Part shown: positions 30,189 to 38,485 of the stretch, one piece after another
Numbering within the stretch: the first letter of the stretch is position 1
Layout: each line of letters starts with the position of its first letter
Assembly (NCBI GenBank): GCA_965657215.1
Contig: CBFHNR010000005.1
Coordinates: 1 to 64,000 of the forward strand
Origin: JAHEJA01 sp965657215
GTDB lineage: Bacteria > Pseudomonadota > Alphaproteobacteria > Rhodobacterales > Rhodobacteraceae
Direction: 5' to 3'
DNA length: 64,000 nt
Position numbers and translations under genes: made by a program
Notes under the pieces: generated by a model
Told to the model about the DNA's origin: nothing
Databases searched by the model: none
The model's input: only the letters and a program-made list of their open reading frames with translations

Positions 30189-31397
30189 ATGAAATTGAAA
30201 CAAATTCTTTTGGCGGGCGCAGTCTCGCTTATGGGAACAACGGCATTTGCTGGTTGTGCCTTTGAAAACACGGTTCCGTTGAAGTCTTTGACCGCTGGGT
30301 TCGAAGCTTGGAAGTCTGTGACAACGGCGATGGCGGAATGCGGAAACTTTGAGGCCAACCTTGACCAAGATTTCCGTGAAAAGCAGCCAGAAGCTTTCGC
30401 GGCAAACCCATCCCTCTATCACATCGGTGGTGTTGCGAACTCGACCATGGTTCCTTTGTTGAACGCAGGGACAATTCGTCCTTTGGATGACCTCGTTGCA
30501 AAATACGGTCAGAACTTGTCTCCGAACCAGTTGATCAAAGTTGATGGCAAAACATATGCCATTGCGATGATGGTGAATGCACAGCACCTCATGTATCGCG
30601 AAGACATCCTAAGCGATTTGGGTATCGCGGTTCCAACGACCTATGATGAAATGATGGCTGCCGCTGAAAAAATCGCAGCTGCTGGCGTTGTCGATTATCC
30701 AATCGGTGGCACATTCAAAACAGGTTGGAACTTGGCCGAAGAATTCGTCAACAACTTCCTCGGTGAAGGCGGTGACTTCTTTGGTGACGGCAACATGCCA
30801 TCCATCAACAACGACGCTGGTGTGCGTGCCCTAGAAGTGATGAAGGCATTAACTGCACATATGGACCCAGAATACCTCGTGTCTGATTCCACATATGTTC
30901 AGCAGCAGTTCCAGCAAGGCAAAATTGCAATGGCGAACCTATGGGCAAGCCGCGCAGGTGCAATGGATAACGCAGAAGAAAGCCAAGTTGTCGGCAAGGT
31001 GAAAATGGCCTCCGCTCCGATGGGCTCTGCACGTCCAATGTCTACAATTTGGTGGGACGGAATTGTGATTGCGTCGAACATCACGGATGAAGAAGCCGAT
31101 GCAGCCTTCCGCGTTGCGATGGAAGGTATCGATAAGGAAATGGTCACTGCGCATAACGATGATGCGATTTGGTTGATTGATGGCTATGCGCCTGGTCCAA
31201 TGGCGGCAGGTGCTGCGGCAACGGCTGCAAATGGTGCGGCGCCTTATCCTGCCTCTGGTCCAATGGGTGCAATGCACACAGCTTTGGGCAATGGCATTGC
31301 CGATTACCTAACAGGTGCAAAAGATGCGTCAACAACATTGGCAGACATCGAAGCGGCTTATATCACAGCTGCTAAAGAAGCTGGTTTGATCGAATAA
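30189..31397 (+). CDS. ABC sugar-type substrate-binding protein (family 1)
   Basis: 402 residues. The signal peptide is MKLKQILLAGAVSLMGTTAFA with Gly-Cys just after, so a lipoprotein is not excluded but the spacing favours a cleaved periplasmic protein. The mature protein resembles family 1 binding proteins: an early NFEANLDQDFREKQPEAF region, hinge parts MMVNAQHLMYREDILSDLG and FQQGKIAMANLWASRAGA. Late in the protein is an alanine/glycine/proline-rich segment (about residues 335-365). It sets the specificity of the importer; the ligand is unknown but probably a small polar sugar- or polyol-like compound. An intrinsic terminator follows, which would favour its expression over the permeases. 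Confidence 0.9.
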   Translation: MKLKQILLAGAVSLMGTTAFAGCAFENTVPLKSLTAGFEAWKSVTTAMAECGNFEANLDQDFREKQPEAFAANPSLYHIGGVANSTMVPLLNAGTIRPLDDLVAKYGQNLSPNQLIKVDGKTYAIAMMVNAQHLMYREDILSDLGIAVPTTYDEMMAAAEKIAAAGVVDYPIGGTFKTGWNLAEEFVNNFLGEGGDFFGDGNMPSINNDAGVRALEVMKALTAHMDPEYLVSDSTYVQQQFQQGKIAMANLWASRAGAMDNAEESQVVGKVKMASAPMGSARPMSTIWWDGIVIASNITDEEADAAFRVAMEGIDKEMVTAHNDDAIWLIDGYAPGPMAAGAAATAANGAAPYPASGPMGAMHTALGNGIADYLTGAKDASTTLADIEAAYITAAKEAGLIE

Positions 31398-31409
31398 GGG
31401 ATCTCTCCC

Positions 31410-31445
31410 GCAGGTTCCGCCTTTTGGGTGGGACCTGCAATTTTT
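31410..31445 (+). terminator. Intercistronic terminator after the binding-protein gene
   Basis: GCAGGTTCC (31410-31418) pairs with GGGACCTGC (31430-31438), with one G-T pair, followed by AA and five T (31441-31445). Partial termination here is common between binding-protein and permease genes. Confidence 0.8.
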
Positions 31446-31505
31446 GACCCAAGATGCGCGCGCGGTGGCGTTGCCGTTGTCGCAAAGCAATCTTTGCGCT
31501 GGGTC
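31446..31505 (+). promoter_or_regulatory. Structured intercistronic element before the permease genes
   Basis: After the terminator, GACCCA (31446-31451) can pair with TGGGTC (31500-31505). Inside, CGCAAAG-CAAT-CTTTGCG (31481-31498) is a perfect 7-bp hairpin. The 158-bp gap to the permease gene is otherwise empty. It may stabilise the RNA or hold a secondary promoter; no known riboswitch was recognised. Confidence 0.35.
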
Positions 31506-31555
31506 CGTGACAGAATAAAACGCTAATCCGATGAGCCATAGAAAAGGGACGGTAC

Positions 31556-32578
31556 ATGAAGTTTAAAGTATTCGCAGGTTTCGTTGCCCCTTCGATGGTG
31601 ATGATGTTGCTCTTTATCGCGTTCCCCTTGATCAGCGTTTTTGTCCAAAGCTTTTACATCACTCAACCGCTCTATGACGTGGTTGAAGTGGAAACCTGTA
31701 CCCCTGGATTTTTGACGCAAACCTGTGTTACCGAGGAAAAATCTGTCCCGCAGATAGATGAGAATGGCGACATTCGCACGATCACCAAATTCGTCGGTCT
31801 ACAAAGCTATCGCAATGTATTGGAACTGGACCGCGCGTGGGAGGCTCTGTCCTCTGGATCATGGGCGGCGTTTCAGTCCATCGATTTCTGGAAGGCGCTC
31901 CGCTTTACCCTTGTCTTTACCTTTGTGACGTTGCCTTTGGTTTTGGGTATGGGGCTGATTATTGCGCTTGTGATTAATAATGCGAGCAAAGCCATCAAAG
32001 GCCCCGTGATCTTTATATCCCTGCTGCCGTTTATCATTACGCCCGTCATTGGCGCACTCTCAGTAAATTGGCTGTTTCGAGGGGATGGTATTCTAACTGC
32101 GACGCTCGAAATTCTGCTTGAGCGGGACATAGCGATGTTTGCGCAGGCTTGGACGATTGAGGTCATGATGATGATCTATCGTGTTTGGCACGTGGCCCCT
32201 TTTGCGGCGATTGTTTTTTATGCAGGCCTTCAAACGGTCAACCAAGACAGCCTCGAGAGCGCGCTCATTGATGGGGCAAGCCGGTGGCAGCGATTGCGCT
32301 ATGTAGTGATCCCGCATCTCATGCCGTTGATTATTTTCGTGACGATGATTCACCTTATGGACACCTACCGTGTGTTCGAAGAAGTTGTTGGATTTTCCTC
32401 ACAAGGCCACGTCATATCGCTTCAGTGGTTGACCTATGATTTGTTGAAACCTGATGAGGCAGGCAATCGCTCTATTAGCCGTGCATCGGCATCGGCCATG
32501 TTGACGATGATTGGAATTATCTTGATCCTCATTCCCCCACTGAGACGCACTTGGCGTGATCACAAAGGAGCCGCGTAA
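31556..32578 (+). CDS. ABC importer permease, MalF/UgpA type
   Basis: 340 residues with six to seven membrane helices, starting VFAGFVAPSMVMMLLFIAFPLISVFVQSF. A periplasmic loop with two Cys (ETCTPGFLTQTC, about residues 45-56) lies between the first two helices. The EAA loop that contacts the ATPase is SALIDGASRWQRLRYVVIPHLMPLI (about residues 236-260). It is preceded by GGGAC and lies 158 bases after the binding-protein gene. Its TAATG stop/start overlaps the second permease gene, so the pair is coupled. Confidence 0.92.
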   Translation: MKFKVFAGFVAPSMVMMLLFIAFPLISVFVQSFYITQPLYDVVEVETCTPGFLTQTCVTEEKSVPQIDENGDIRTITKFVGLQSYRNVLELDRAWEALSSGSWAAFQSIDFWKALRFTLVFTFVTLPLVLGMGLIIALVINNASKAIKGPVIFISLLPFIITPVIGALSVNWLFRGDGILTATLEILLERDIAMFAQAWTIEVMMMIYRVWHVAPFAAIVFYAGLQTVNQDSLESALIDGASRWQRLRYVVIPHLMPLIIFVTMIHLMDTYRVFEEVVGFSSQGHVISLQWLTYDLLKPDEAGNRSISRASASAMLTMIGIILILIPPLRRTWRDHKGAA

Positions 32579-33732
32579 TGTCCGTTCGTGCGCTAAGACA
32601 ACCGCTGTCGCTTCAGCTAACCTCTGCAACATTTTTGGTGTTGTGGTGCGTGATTGCGGCCTTTCCGATCTTTTGGATCACAGTGATGAGCTTTAAATCC
32701 CCCGTGGATGCCTTCAACAGCAATGCGTTGAATGTGATCATGGGACCAGAGACCTTGGCCAAGGGCAAAGGTGTCTCGACGTTTGAAATCCTGTTCGCGC
32801 TAGCTGTGTTGGGGCTGACGGGGTGGTTTGCAACGCGCAAGTTGCCTGTTTTGGTGTCCAACCTTTCCCCCCATGGAATGATTTGGCTCGGTTGGATTAT
32901 CGGAGCTTTCGTGACGGTCCTTGGATTTTTGGTGGCGTTCTTTGGTGTTTTGCCGGCGATCGCAAGCGCCCTTAATCCCGTTCTCGGACCGCTTGGTCGG
33001 GATGTGTTGGGACTGACGACGGAGCATTATAAAACCGTTTGGATTGATCGCGGATTCTTTGGGAATTTTCAGAACTCTTTGGTTGTGACGCTTGGCGTTG
33101 TGACCGTGTCGCTGACTGTTGGAACGCTGGCAGGCTACGGTTTGGCGCGCTCAGGATCTAAGCTTGCGTTTTGGATTTTGATTGTCGCCCTTGTGTTTCG
33201 CGCCTTGCCGCATTCTGTGTTGGTTGCGGGATATTTGCCAGTGTTCATCAATTCAGCCGAGCTTTTGTCCCCCATTTTGGGCGAGGCCGCGCCCACGCTC
33301 TATGGCAAGCCTTGGGCGGTGATCGCGGTGTTGGTGGCAATCAACCAACCCTTTACCATTTGGATGCTGCGTTCGTTTTTCCAAAATATCCCATCTGAGC
33401 TGGATGAGGCGGCGCGCGTGGACGGATGTTCCCATTTCCAAGCCTTTCGTCGTGTGATCATGCCTGTCATGTGGCCTGGTGTGATTACGACTGGTTTGTT
33501 CAGCTTTCTCTTGGCGTATAATGATTTCTTGGTGACGTCTTTGTTGTTGGATGCCTCAAATCAAACAATGGTTCCCGCGATTGCTGGCATGTTTAACCGC
33601 GAAACCACAACGACCGATCAAGTGGTCGCTGTTGCGGCGGCTGTTTCTATCACCGCGCCTTTATTTTTCTTGGTCATGGCATTTCAAAAGCAAATCGTCA
33701 GTGGCCTAACCGCAGGAGCCGTCAAAGGATGA
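32578..33732 (+). CDS. ABC importer permease, MalG type, with extra membrane segment
   Basis: 384 residues, about 100 longer than usual MalG proteins. The first helix and MSFKSPVDAFN are normal. Then comes an inserted part (about residues 60-130) with two added hydrophobic stretches (FEILFALAVLGLTGWFATR and MIWLGWIIGAFVTVLGFLVAFFGVL) before the usual EHYKTVWIDRGFFGNFQNSLVV. The EAA loop is ELDEAARVDGCSHFQAFRRVIMPVM. The added segment is not needed for the fold and may bind an accessory factor. Its stop overlaps the next gene by ATGA. Confidence 0.9.
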   Translation: MSVRALRQPLSLQLTSATFLVLWCVIAAFPIFWITVMSFKSPVDAFNSNALNVIMGPETLAKGKGVSTFEILFALAVLGLTGWFATRKLPVLVSNLSPHGMIWLGWIIGAFVTVLGFLVAFFGVLPAIASALNPVLGPLGRDVLGLTTEHYKTVWIDRGFFGNFQNSLVVTLGVVTVSLTVGTLAGYGLARSGSKLAFWILIVALVFRALPHSVLVAGYLPVFINSAELLSPILGEAAPTLYGKPWAVIAVLVAINQPFTIWMLRSFFQNIPSELDEAARVDGCSHFQAFRRVIMPVMWPGVITTGLFSFLLAYNDFLVTSLLLDASNQTMVPAIAGMFNRETTTTDQVVAVAAAVSITAPLFFLVMAFQKQIVSGLTAGAVKG

Positions 33733-34277
33733 CACAGCCCGAATTTGGAAAAGGATCGCGCCCAGAGCAAGCTGTCCTATCGCGGGATACGGATATGTCC
33801 AAAACCGACGAAACCCGTCGTGTTATCGAAGGTATGGTGGATGGTCTCAACGATCATCGCATTGACGACATCGGTCAATTCTTTGCGCAAAGCTTTCGTT
33901 GGATGGGGAATTTTGGCTGTGGGACCAAAACAGGTCTTCGCGAATTCCAAGACAATTGGCAACGTCCCTTTCAAGCGGCCTTTTCGGACAAAACCTGTGT
34001 GGATGAAGCACGCCTCTATATGGGGGAATGGGCCGCCGCCTTTGGTCGCCAAGAGGCGACGCATTCGGGCGAGTTCATGGGGATTGCTCCGACAGAAAAA
34101 CGGGTCGAGATCCGTTATATGGATTTTTGGAAAGTAGAGGACGGCAAAATCGTGGACAATTGGGTCATGGTCGATTTTCCGCATGTCTTGGCTCAGTTGG
34201 GCAAAGACGTCTTTGAGAATGAAGGTTGGGAAGCTTTTGATCGTGGGGAGAAAACGGCCCCACGCCCTGAGAAATGA
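33729..34277 (+). CDS. SnoaL-like single-domain protein (copy B)
   Basis: 182 residues, one SnoaL/NTF2 domain: VIEGMVDGLNDHRIDDIGQFFAQSFRWMGNFGCGTKTGLREFQDNWQRPFQAAFSD reads as the start of the cone (given by key residues W48, G50, G55, W66), and MGIAPTEKRVEIRYMDFWKVEDGKIVDNWVMVDF the end. It resembles one half of the two-domain copies A, C and D. The start at 33729 overlaps the permease gene by ATGA; an ATG at 33795 is an alternative. It is probably an isomerase, hydratase or lactone-type cyclase in the pathway, and the activity is not known. Confidence 0.75.
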   Translation: MTQPEFGKGSRPEQAVLSRDTDMSKTDETRRVIEGMVDGLNDHRIDDIGQFFAQSFRWMGNFGCGTKTGLREFQDNWQRPFQAAFSDKTCVDEARLYMGEWAAAFGRQEATHSGEFMGIAPTEKRVEIRYMDFWKVEDGKIVDNWVMVDFPHVLAQLGKDVFENEGWEAFDRGEKTAPRPEK

Positions 34278-34285
34278 GGTAGGAC

Positions 34286-35596
34286 ATGGCAGTACAGTAT
34301 CTAAAACAATCCAAGCCAGAAACCGAACGCGCAGAAGACGACGCGAAAGTGCGGGCAACTGTTGAAACGACGCTCAAGGATATCGAAACCAGAGGCGACG
34401 CCGCGGTGCGTGATCTAAGCCAAAAATTCGATGGCTATGCGCCTGAACGGTTTCGATTGACGCAATCGGAAATCGACGCCGCCATGCAAAAAGTGTCGGC
34501 CCGCGACATGGAAGATATCAAATTCGCGCAAACGCAAATCCGTCGCTTTGCCGAAGAACAACGCGCCTCAATGACAGATATCGAAGTGGAAACGATGCCG
34601 GGTGTGATCTTGGGTCACAAAAATATTCCTGTGCAATCGGTGGGCTGCTATGTGCCAGGTGGTAAATTCCCCATGGTGGCCTCGGCCCATATGTCAGTGT
34701 TGACTGCCGCAGTTGCAGGTGTGCCGCGTATTATCGCCTCAGCCCCGCCTGTCAATGGCGAGCCCCATCCTGCGATTGTTGCCGCCATGCATATGGCGGG
34801 CGCGCATGAAATTTACGTACTCGGCGGTATCCAAGCCGTGGGGGCCATGGCGATTGGCACAGAGACCATTGAACCAGTACATATGTTGGTTGGACCAGGA
34901 AACGCTTTTGTCGCAGAGGCGAAACGGCAATTGTTTGGCCGCGTGGGGATTGATTTATTCGCAGGCCCAACGGAAACCATGGTGATCGCAGATGAGACAG
35001 TTGATGCCGAACTCTGCGCGACGGATTTGTTAGGTCAAGCGGAGCATGGCTATAATTCGCCTGCGTGCATGATCACCAATAGCCGCAAATTGGCGGATGA
35101 GACGATGGCCGAAATTGAACGCCTTTTGGAGATTTTGCCAACGCGGGAAACCGCCGAAGTGAGTTGGCGCGAATATGGTGACATGATCGTCTGTGACAGT
35201 CACGATGAGATGCTTCAGGTGGCGAATGATATGGCCTATGAGCATGTTCAAATCATGACGGATCGGGATGATTGGTATCTTGATAATATGCACTCTTACG
35301 GAGCGCTGTTTTTGGGACCGCGTACAAATGTTGCCAATGGTGACAAGGTGATTGGAACAAACCACACGCTTCCAACAAAGAAAGCGGGTCGGTATACAGG
35401 TGGGCTTTGGGTTGGGAAGTATCTCAAGACCCATAGTTATCAGCGGGTTACAACGGATGAGGCCGCAACTTTGGTTGGGGAATATGGATCGCGATTGTGT
35501 ATGCTCGAGGGCTTTGTTGGTCATGCAGAGCAATGCAATGTGCGTGTGCGACGCTATGGCGGCAAGAACGTGCCTTATGGTAAAGCGGCAGAGTAA
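34286..35596 (+). CDS. HisD-family (histidinol dehydrogenase-like) alcohol dehydrogenase
   Basis: 436 residues. Zinc- and NAD-dependent dehydrogenases of the HisD fold oxidise a primary alcohol to the acid in two steps. The expected sites are present: VGCYVPGG and LVGPGNAFVAEAKRQLFG for NAD, GQAEHGYNSPACM for zinc (Gln/His), AYEHVQIM for the catalytic Glu-His pair, and a C-terminal GHAEQCNVRVRRYG with the last His. It is not the histidine-synthesis enzyme by context. The closest role known to me is HpsN (sulfopropanediol dehydrogenase), but sequence and neighbours differ, so the substrate is left open. Gene spacing to copy B is 8 bases. Confidence 0.85.
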   Translation: MAVQYLKQSKPETERAEDDAKVRATVETTLKDIETRGDAAVRDLSQKFDGYAPERFRLTQSEIDAAMQKVSARDMEDIKFAQTQIRRFAEEQRASMTDIEVETMPGVILGHKNIPVQSVGCYVPGGKFPMVASAHMSVLTAAVAGVPRIIASAPPVNGEPHPAIVAAMHMAGAHEIYVLGGIQAVGAMAIGTETIEPVHMLVGPGNAFVAEAKRQLFGRVGIDLFAGPTETMVIADETVDAELCATDLLGQAEHGYNSPACMITNSRKLADETMAEIERLLEILPTRETAEVSWREYGDMIVCDSHDEMLQVANDMAYEHVQIMTDRDDWYLDNMHSYGALFLGPRTNVANGDKVIGTNHTLPTKKAGRYTGGLWVGKYLKTHSYQRVTTDEAATLVGEYGSRLCMLEGFVGHAEQCNVRVRRYGGKNVPYGKAAE

Positions 35597-35599
35597 GCA

Positions 35600-35650
35600 G
35601 TTTTAGGCGAGGGGCGCTGCCCCTCGTGCTCCCCGGGATATTTGAGGACA
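35600..35650. repeat. REP-like hairpin element
   Basis: CGAGGGGC (35608-35615) pairs with GCCCCTCG (35619-35626) around a GCT loop, followed by CTCCCCGGGATATTTGAGG. I have the impression that this form (GC hairpin plus CCCGGGATATTTG) recurs between genes in Rhodobacteraceae genomes. It lies between the HisD-like gene and copy C of the SnoaL gene and could tune the operon's RNA. Confidence 0.5.
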
Positions 35651-35654
35651 AAAA

Positions 35655-36707
35655 ATGAGTGATACGCATACTGATCATAAGGCATTGATCGCTCCGCTGA
35701 GGGCAGCAATGTATGATTTTGACGAGACGGCGGTGCGCCGTGCTTTGATGGATTTGATTGCGCCGGATGCTGTCATTCATATGCCTTGGCCGTTTGGCGA
35801 TTTGGTTGGGCCAGAGGCGCTTTATGAGGTGTGCTATGCGCCCTTGTTTGCCTCTTTGCCCGATCTTGAGCGACGGGATTGGATCGTGATGGCAGGGCCG
35901 ACCGAGCATGGGGGCAATTGGGTCGGCTGTGGTGGTCATTACAGCGGCACCTTTGTCGCGCCTTGGTTGGACATCCCCCCGACAGGTCATTTGGCGCATA
36001 TGCGGTTTCATGAGTTCTACCGCTTTGAAGAGGGGCGCGTTGTTGAGGTGCAAACGCTTTGGGATATTCCTGAAGTGATGATGCAAGCGGGTGCTTGGCC
36101 TATGGCGCCGTCATTGGGGTTGGAGTTTCATATTCCTGGCCCTGCGAGCCTGGATGGTCATGTGGCAGGGCCATGGGATGAGGCACAATCACAGGCAAGT
36201 TGTCAGCATATTGTCGATATGTTGGAGCATATGAAGCGGCATCCAAGCCAAGGTGGGCCTGAAGTCATGGAAATGGCCAAGTTTTGGCATCCCAAGATGA
36301 ATTGGTACGGGCCTGCAGGTATTGGAACAGGCCGCGGCATTGCAGGGTTTCGCAATTGGCATCAAATCCCGTTCCTGAATGGGATGCCAGATCGCGGACA
36401 ATTTGTTGAGGATATCACTTATCATTTCTTTGGTGACGGCAATTACGCGGCCGTAACCGGGTGGCCTGATATGATCCAAACTGTGACCCATGATGGATGG
36501 ATGGGAATTGCGCCATCGAGCAAGCGCATTACAATGTGTAGCTTGGATTTCTGGCGCATTGAAAACGGATTGATCCGTGAGAACTGGGTTCTTGTGGATC
36601 TCTTGGATGCCTACCGGCAATTGGGTGTCGATGTTTTGGCCCGCATGCGCGAATTTAACAAGGCACGCGTATCTGGTTCGATCCCATTTCCTGTAGGAGA
36701 CATATAA
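35655..36707 (+). CDS. SnoaL-like protein with two NTF2-type domains (copy C)
   Basis: 350 residues. The N-terminal domain (about residues 10-165) ends with VVEVQTLWDIPEVMMQAGAWP. The C-terminal domain (about residues 180-335) has FWHPKMNWYGPAGIGTGRGIAGFRNWHQIPFLNGMP, GNYAAVTGWPDMIQTVTHDGWMGIAPSSKRITM and FWRIENGLIRENWVLVDLLDAYRQLGVDVLARM. The second domain is clearly related to those of copies A and D. AGGACAAAAA precedes the ATG. Its last base overlaps the next start (TAATG), so it is coupled to the SDR gene. Confidence 0.8.
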   Translation: MSDTHTDHKALIAPLRAAMYDFDETAVRRALMDLIAPDAVIHMPWPFGDLVGPEALYEVCYAPLFASLPDLERRDWIVMAGPTEHGGNWVGCGGHYSGTFVAPWLDIPPTGHLAHMRFHEFYRFEEGRVVEVQTLWDIPEVMMQAGAWPMAPSLGLEFHIPGPASLDGHVAGPWDEAQSQASCQHIVDMLEHMKRHPSQGGPEVMEMAKFWHPKMNWYGPAGIGTGRGIAGFRNWHQIPFLNGMPDRGQFVEDITYHFFGDGNYAAVTGWPDMIQTVTHDGWMGIAPSSKRITMCSLDFWRIENGLIRENWVLVDLLDAYRQLGVDVLARMREFNKARVSGSIPFPVGDI

Positions 36708-37471
36708 TGCAATTTCCAACCACGCCAAAGTTTGATCTGAGCGGCAAACGCGCTCTTGTTGCAGGGGCCTCCTCTGGCATCGGATTGGCGGGGGCAATTG
36801 CCTTGGCGGAACATGGGGCCGAGGTGATCTTGGCGGCCCGACGCACAGATTTGTTGGAGGATATTGTCGCCCAAATGACTGAGAACGGGTGGAACGCGCG
36901 TGCCGTGACGTTGGATGTGGGTGATGTCGCGGCAACGGCCAAAGCGGTTGAGACGCTTGGACCCTTTGACATTTTGTTGAATTCCGCTGGATTGGCGCGA
37001 CATTCCAAGGCCGTTGAGACGCAACCCGATGATTTTGATGCGGTGATGAACGTTAACTTGCGGGGGGCCTATTTCCTGACGCAGGCAGTTGCCAAGGGGC
37101 TGATCGCGGCGGGCAAAACGGGATCACTCATCAATATTTCAAGCCAAATGGGGCATGTCGGTGGGTTGGATCGCGCGGTGTATTGCGCGTCTAAATTTGC
37201 CGTCGAAGGGTTTACCAAAGCAATGGCATTAGAATTTGGGGCACATAAAATAAGGATAAATACGATTTGCCCAACCTTTGTTTTGACTGACTTGACCCGC
37301 CCTACATTTGAAGACCCTGAAAAACGGGCATGGGTTTTGGACAAGATTAAGCTGGGTCGCCCGAGCGATGTTGAGGATCTTATGGGGGCGGTTGTCTACC
37401 TCGCCTCGGATGCCTCTTCTATGATGACAGGAACGTCGATGTTGATCGATGGAGGTTGGACAGCTGACTAA
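36707..37471 (+). CDS. Short-chain dehydrogenase/reductase (SDR)
   Basis: 254 residues of a classical SDR. The cofactor loop is GASSGIG (about residues 20-26), with alternative start of helix GLAGAIALAEHG. The catalytic Ser is in SLINISSQMGH and the YxxxK pair is YCASK (about residues 160-164). NSAG and the C-terminal GTSMLIDGGWTAD are typical. It probably oxidises or reduces a hydroxyl of the imported compound with NAD(P). The one-base TAATG overlaps on both sides show tight coupling with copy C and the LacI gene. Confidence 0.93.
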   Translation: MQFPTTPKFDLSGKRALVAGASSGIGLAGAIALAEHGAEVILAARRTDLLEDIVAQMTENGWNARAVTLDVGDVAATAKAVETLGPFDILLNSAGLARHSKAVETQPDDFDAVMNVNLRGAYFLTQAVAKGLIAAGKTGSLINISSQMGHVGGLDRAVYCASKFAVEGFTKAMALEFGAHKIRINTICPTFVLTDLTRPTFEDPEKRAWVLDKIKLGRPSDVEDLMGAVVYLASDASSMMTGTSMLIDGGWTAD

Positions 37472-38481
37472 TGGCCCAAGGCAAGATCACATCAGCCGAA
37501 GTCGCAGCCAAGGCGGGGGTTAGTCAATCCGCTGTGAGCCGTGTCTTTACGCCCGGTGCATCAGCCTCTGCTAAGACGGCGCAAAAAGTGCGCGCTGCGG
37601 CGTCTGAGCTTGGCTATCGGCCGAATGTGTTAGCGCGGGCAATGGTGTCGGGTAAAAGCCGCATTATTGGGGTTGTCGTCGCTTATCTTGAAAACCAATT
37701 CTACCCTGACGCTTTGGAAAAATTGTCCAAAGCGCTTCAGGATAAAGGTTATCATGCGATGATCTTTATGGCGTCTCGGACCACGGGAAATCTGGAATCC
37801 GTTGTGGATGAAATGTTGGATTATCAGGTGGATGGGATTGTTGCGGCCTCGGTTGCCTTGTCCTCTGAGCTGTCTAAACGATGCCAAGCTGCGGGTATTC
37901 CGATGGTGCTGTTCAATCGAAGCCAAGATGACATGCATTTGTCCGCTGTGACGTCGGATAACTTTGCCGGTGGGCGCAAGGTCGCAGAATTGCTCTTGGA
38001 GCTGGGTCATCGCAAAATTGGGTTCATCTCTGGTTGGGAAGGGGCCTCGACCCAACGGGATCGCGAGGCGGGGTTTACCCATGTCTTGAACCAAGCTGGG
38101 CTGTTGGTTCACAGTCGCAAGGTTGGGGATTTCAAATATTCAGCAGCAGAACAGGCGGCTCTTGATATGTTTGAGGCTGATCCGCCAGAGGCGGTATTTG
38201 TGGCCAATGATCATATGGCCATGGCGGTAATGGATACCTTGCGGTTCAAGTTAGGCTTTCGGGTTCCCGACGATGTCTCGGTTGTTGGCTATGATGATGT
38301 CGCGGCGGCCTCTTGGCCTGCGTATAATTTAACAACTGTGCGTCAGCCCGCAAATCGGATGGTGGCCGAAACCGTTGATATTTTGCTTGAGAAAATCGAC
38401 GACCCCAATGCCCCACCGCGACGCATAGAAATAGATGGACCACTGATGGAACGTGGATCCACAAGCCGTGTAAAAGGATAG
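37471..38481 (+). CDS. LacI family transcriptional regulator of the cluster
   Basis: 336 residues. The N-terminal HTH (ITSAEVAAKAGVSQSAVSRVF, about residues 6-26) and hinge helix (YRPNVLARAMVSGKS) are standard, then a periplasmic-binding-like effector domain (ARAMVSGKSRIIGVVVAYL, GHRKIGFISG, AVFVANDHMAMAVMDTLR). The proposed sites are the two palindromes at 28982-29001 and 29036-29055, whose CG-centred TTGCA-TGCAA form fits this family. It would repress the importer operon and the divergent SnoaL-aminotransferase pair until a pathway compound binds. The gene sits inside the operon it is thought to control, so it is self-regulated. Confidence 0.95.
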   Translation: MAQGKITSAEVAAKAGVSQSAVSRVFTPGASASAKTAQKVRAAASELGYRPNVLARAMVSGKSRIIGVVVAYLENQFYPDALEKLSKALQDKGYHAMIFMASRTTGNLESVVDEMLDYQVDGIVAASVALSSELSKRCQAAGIPMVLFNRSQDDMHLSAVTSDNFAGGRKVAELLLELGHRKIGFISGWEGASTQRDREAGFTHVLNQAGLLVHSRKVGDFKYSAAEQAALDMFEADPPEAVFVANDHMAMAVMDTLRFKLGFRVPDDVSVVGYDDVAAASWPAYNLTTVRQPANRMVAETVDILLEKIDDPNAPPRRIEIDGPLMERGSTSRVKG

Positions 38482-38485
38482 CTGC

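Noticed and set aside
34286..35596. Calling the dehydrogenase HpsN and the cluster a sulfopropanediol pathway
   Set aside because: Residues are only family-level similar, and the other hps genes (hpsO, hpsP, hpsKLM type) are missing; the SnoaL, cupin and aldolase genes do not fit.
34286..35596. Calling the dehydrogenase histidine-synthesis hisD
   Set aside because: It sits in a LacI-linked catabolic operon without other his genes.
35448..36086. 212-codon reverse frame at the HisD/SnoaL joint
   Set aside because: Shadow over coding sequence and the REP-like hairpin; composition is not protein-like.
36189..36935. 248-codon reverse frame across SnoaL copy C and the SDR gene
   Set aside because: Crosses two well-supported forward genes and shows no protein family pattern.
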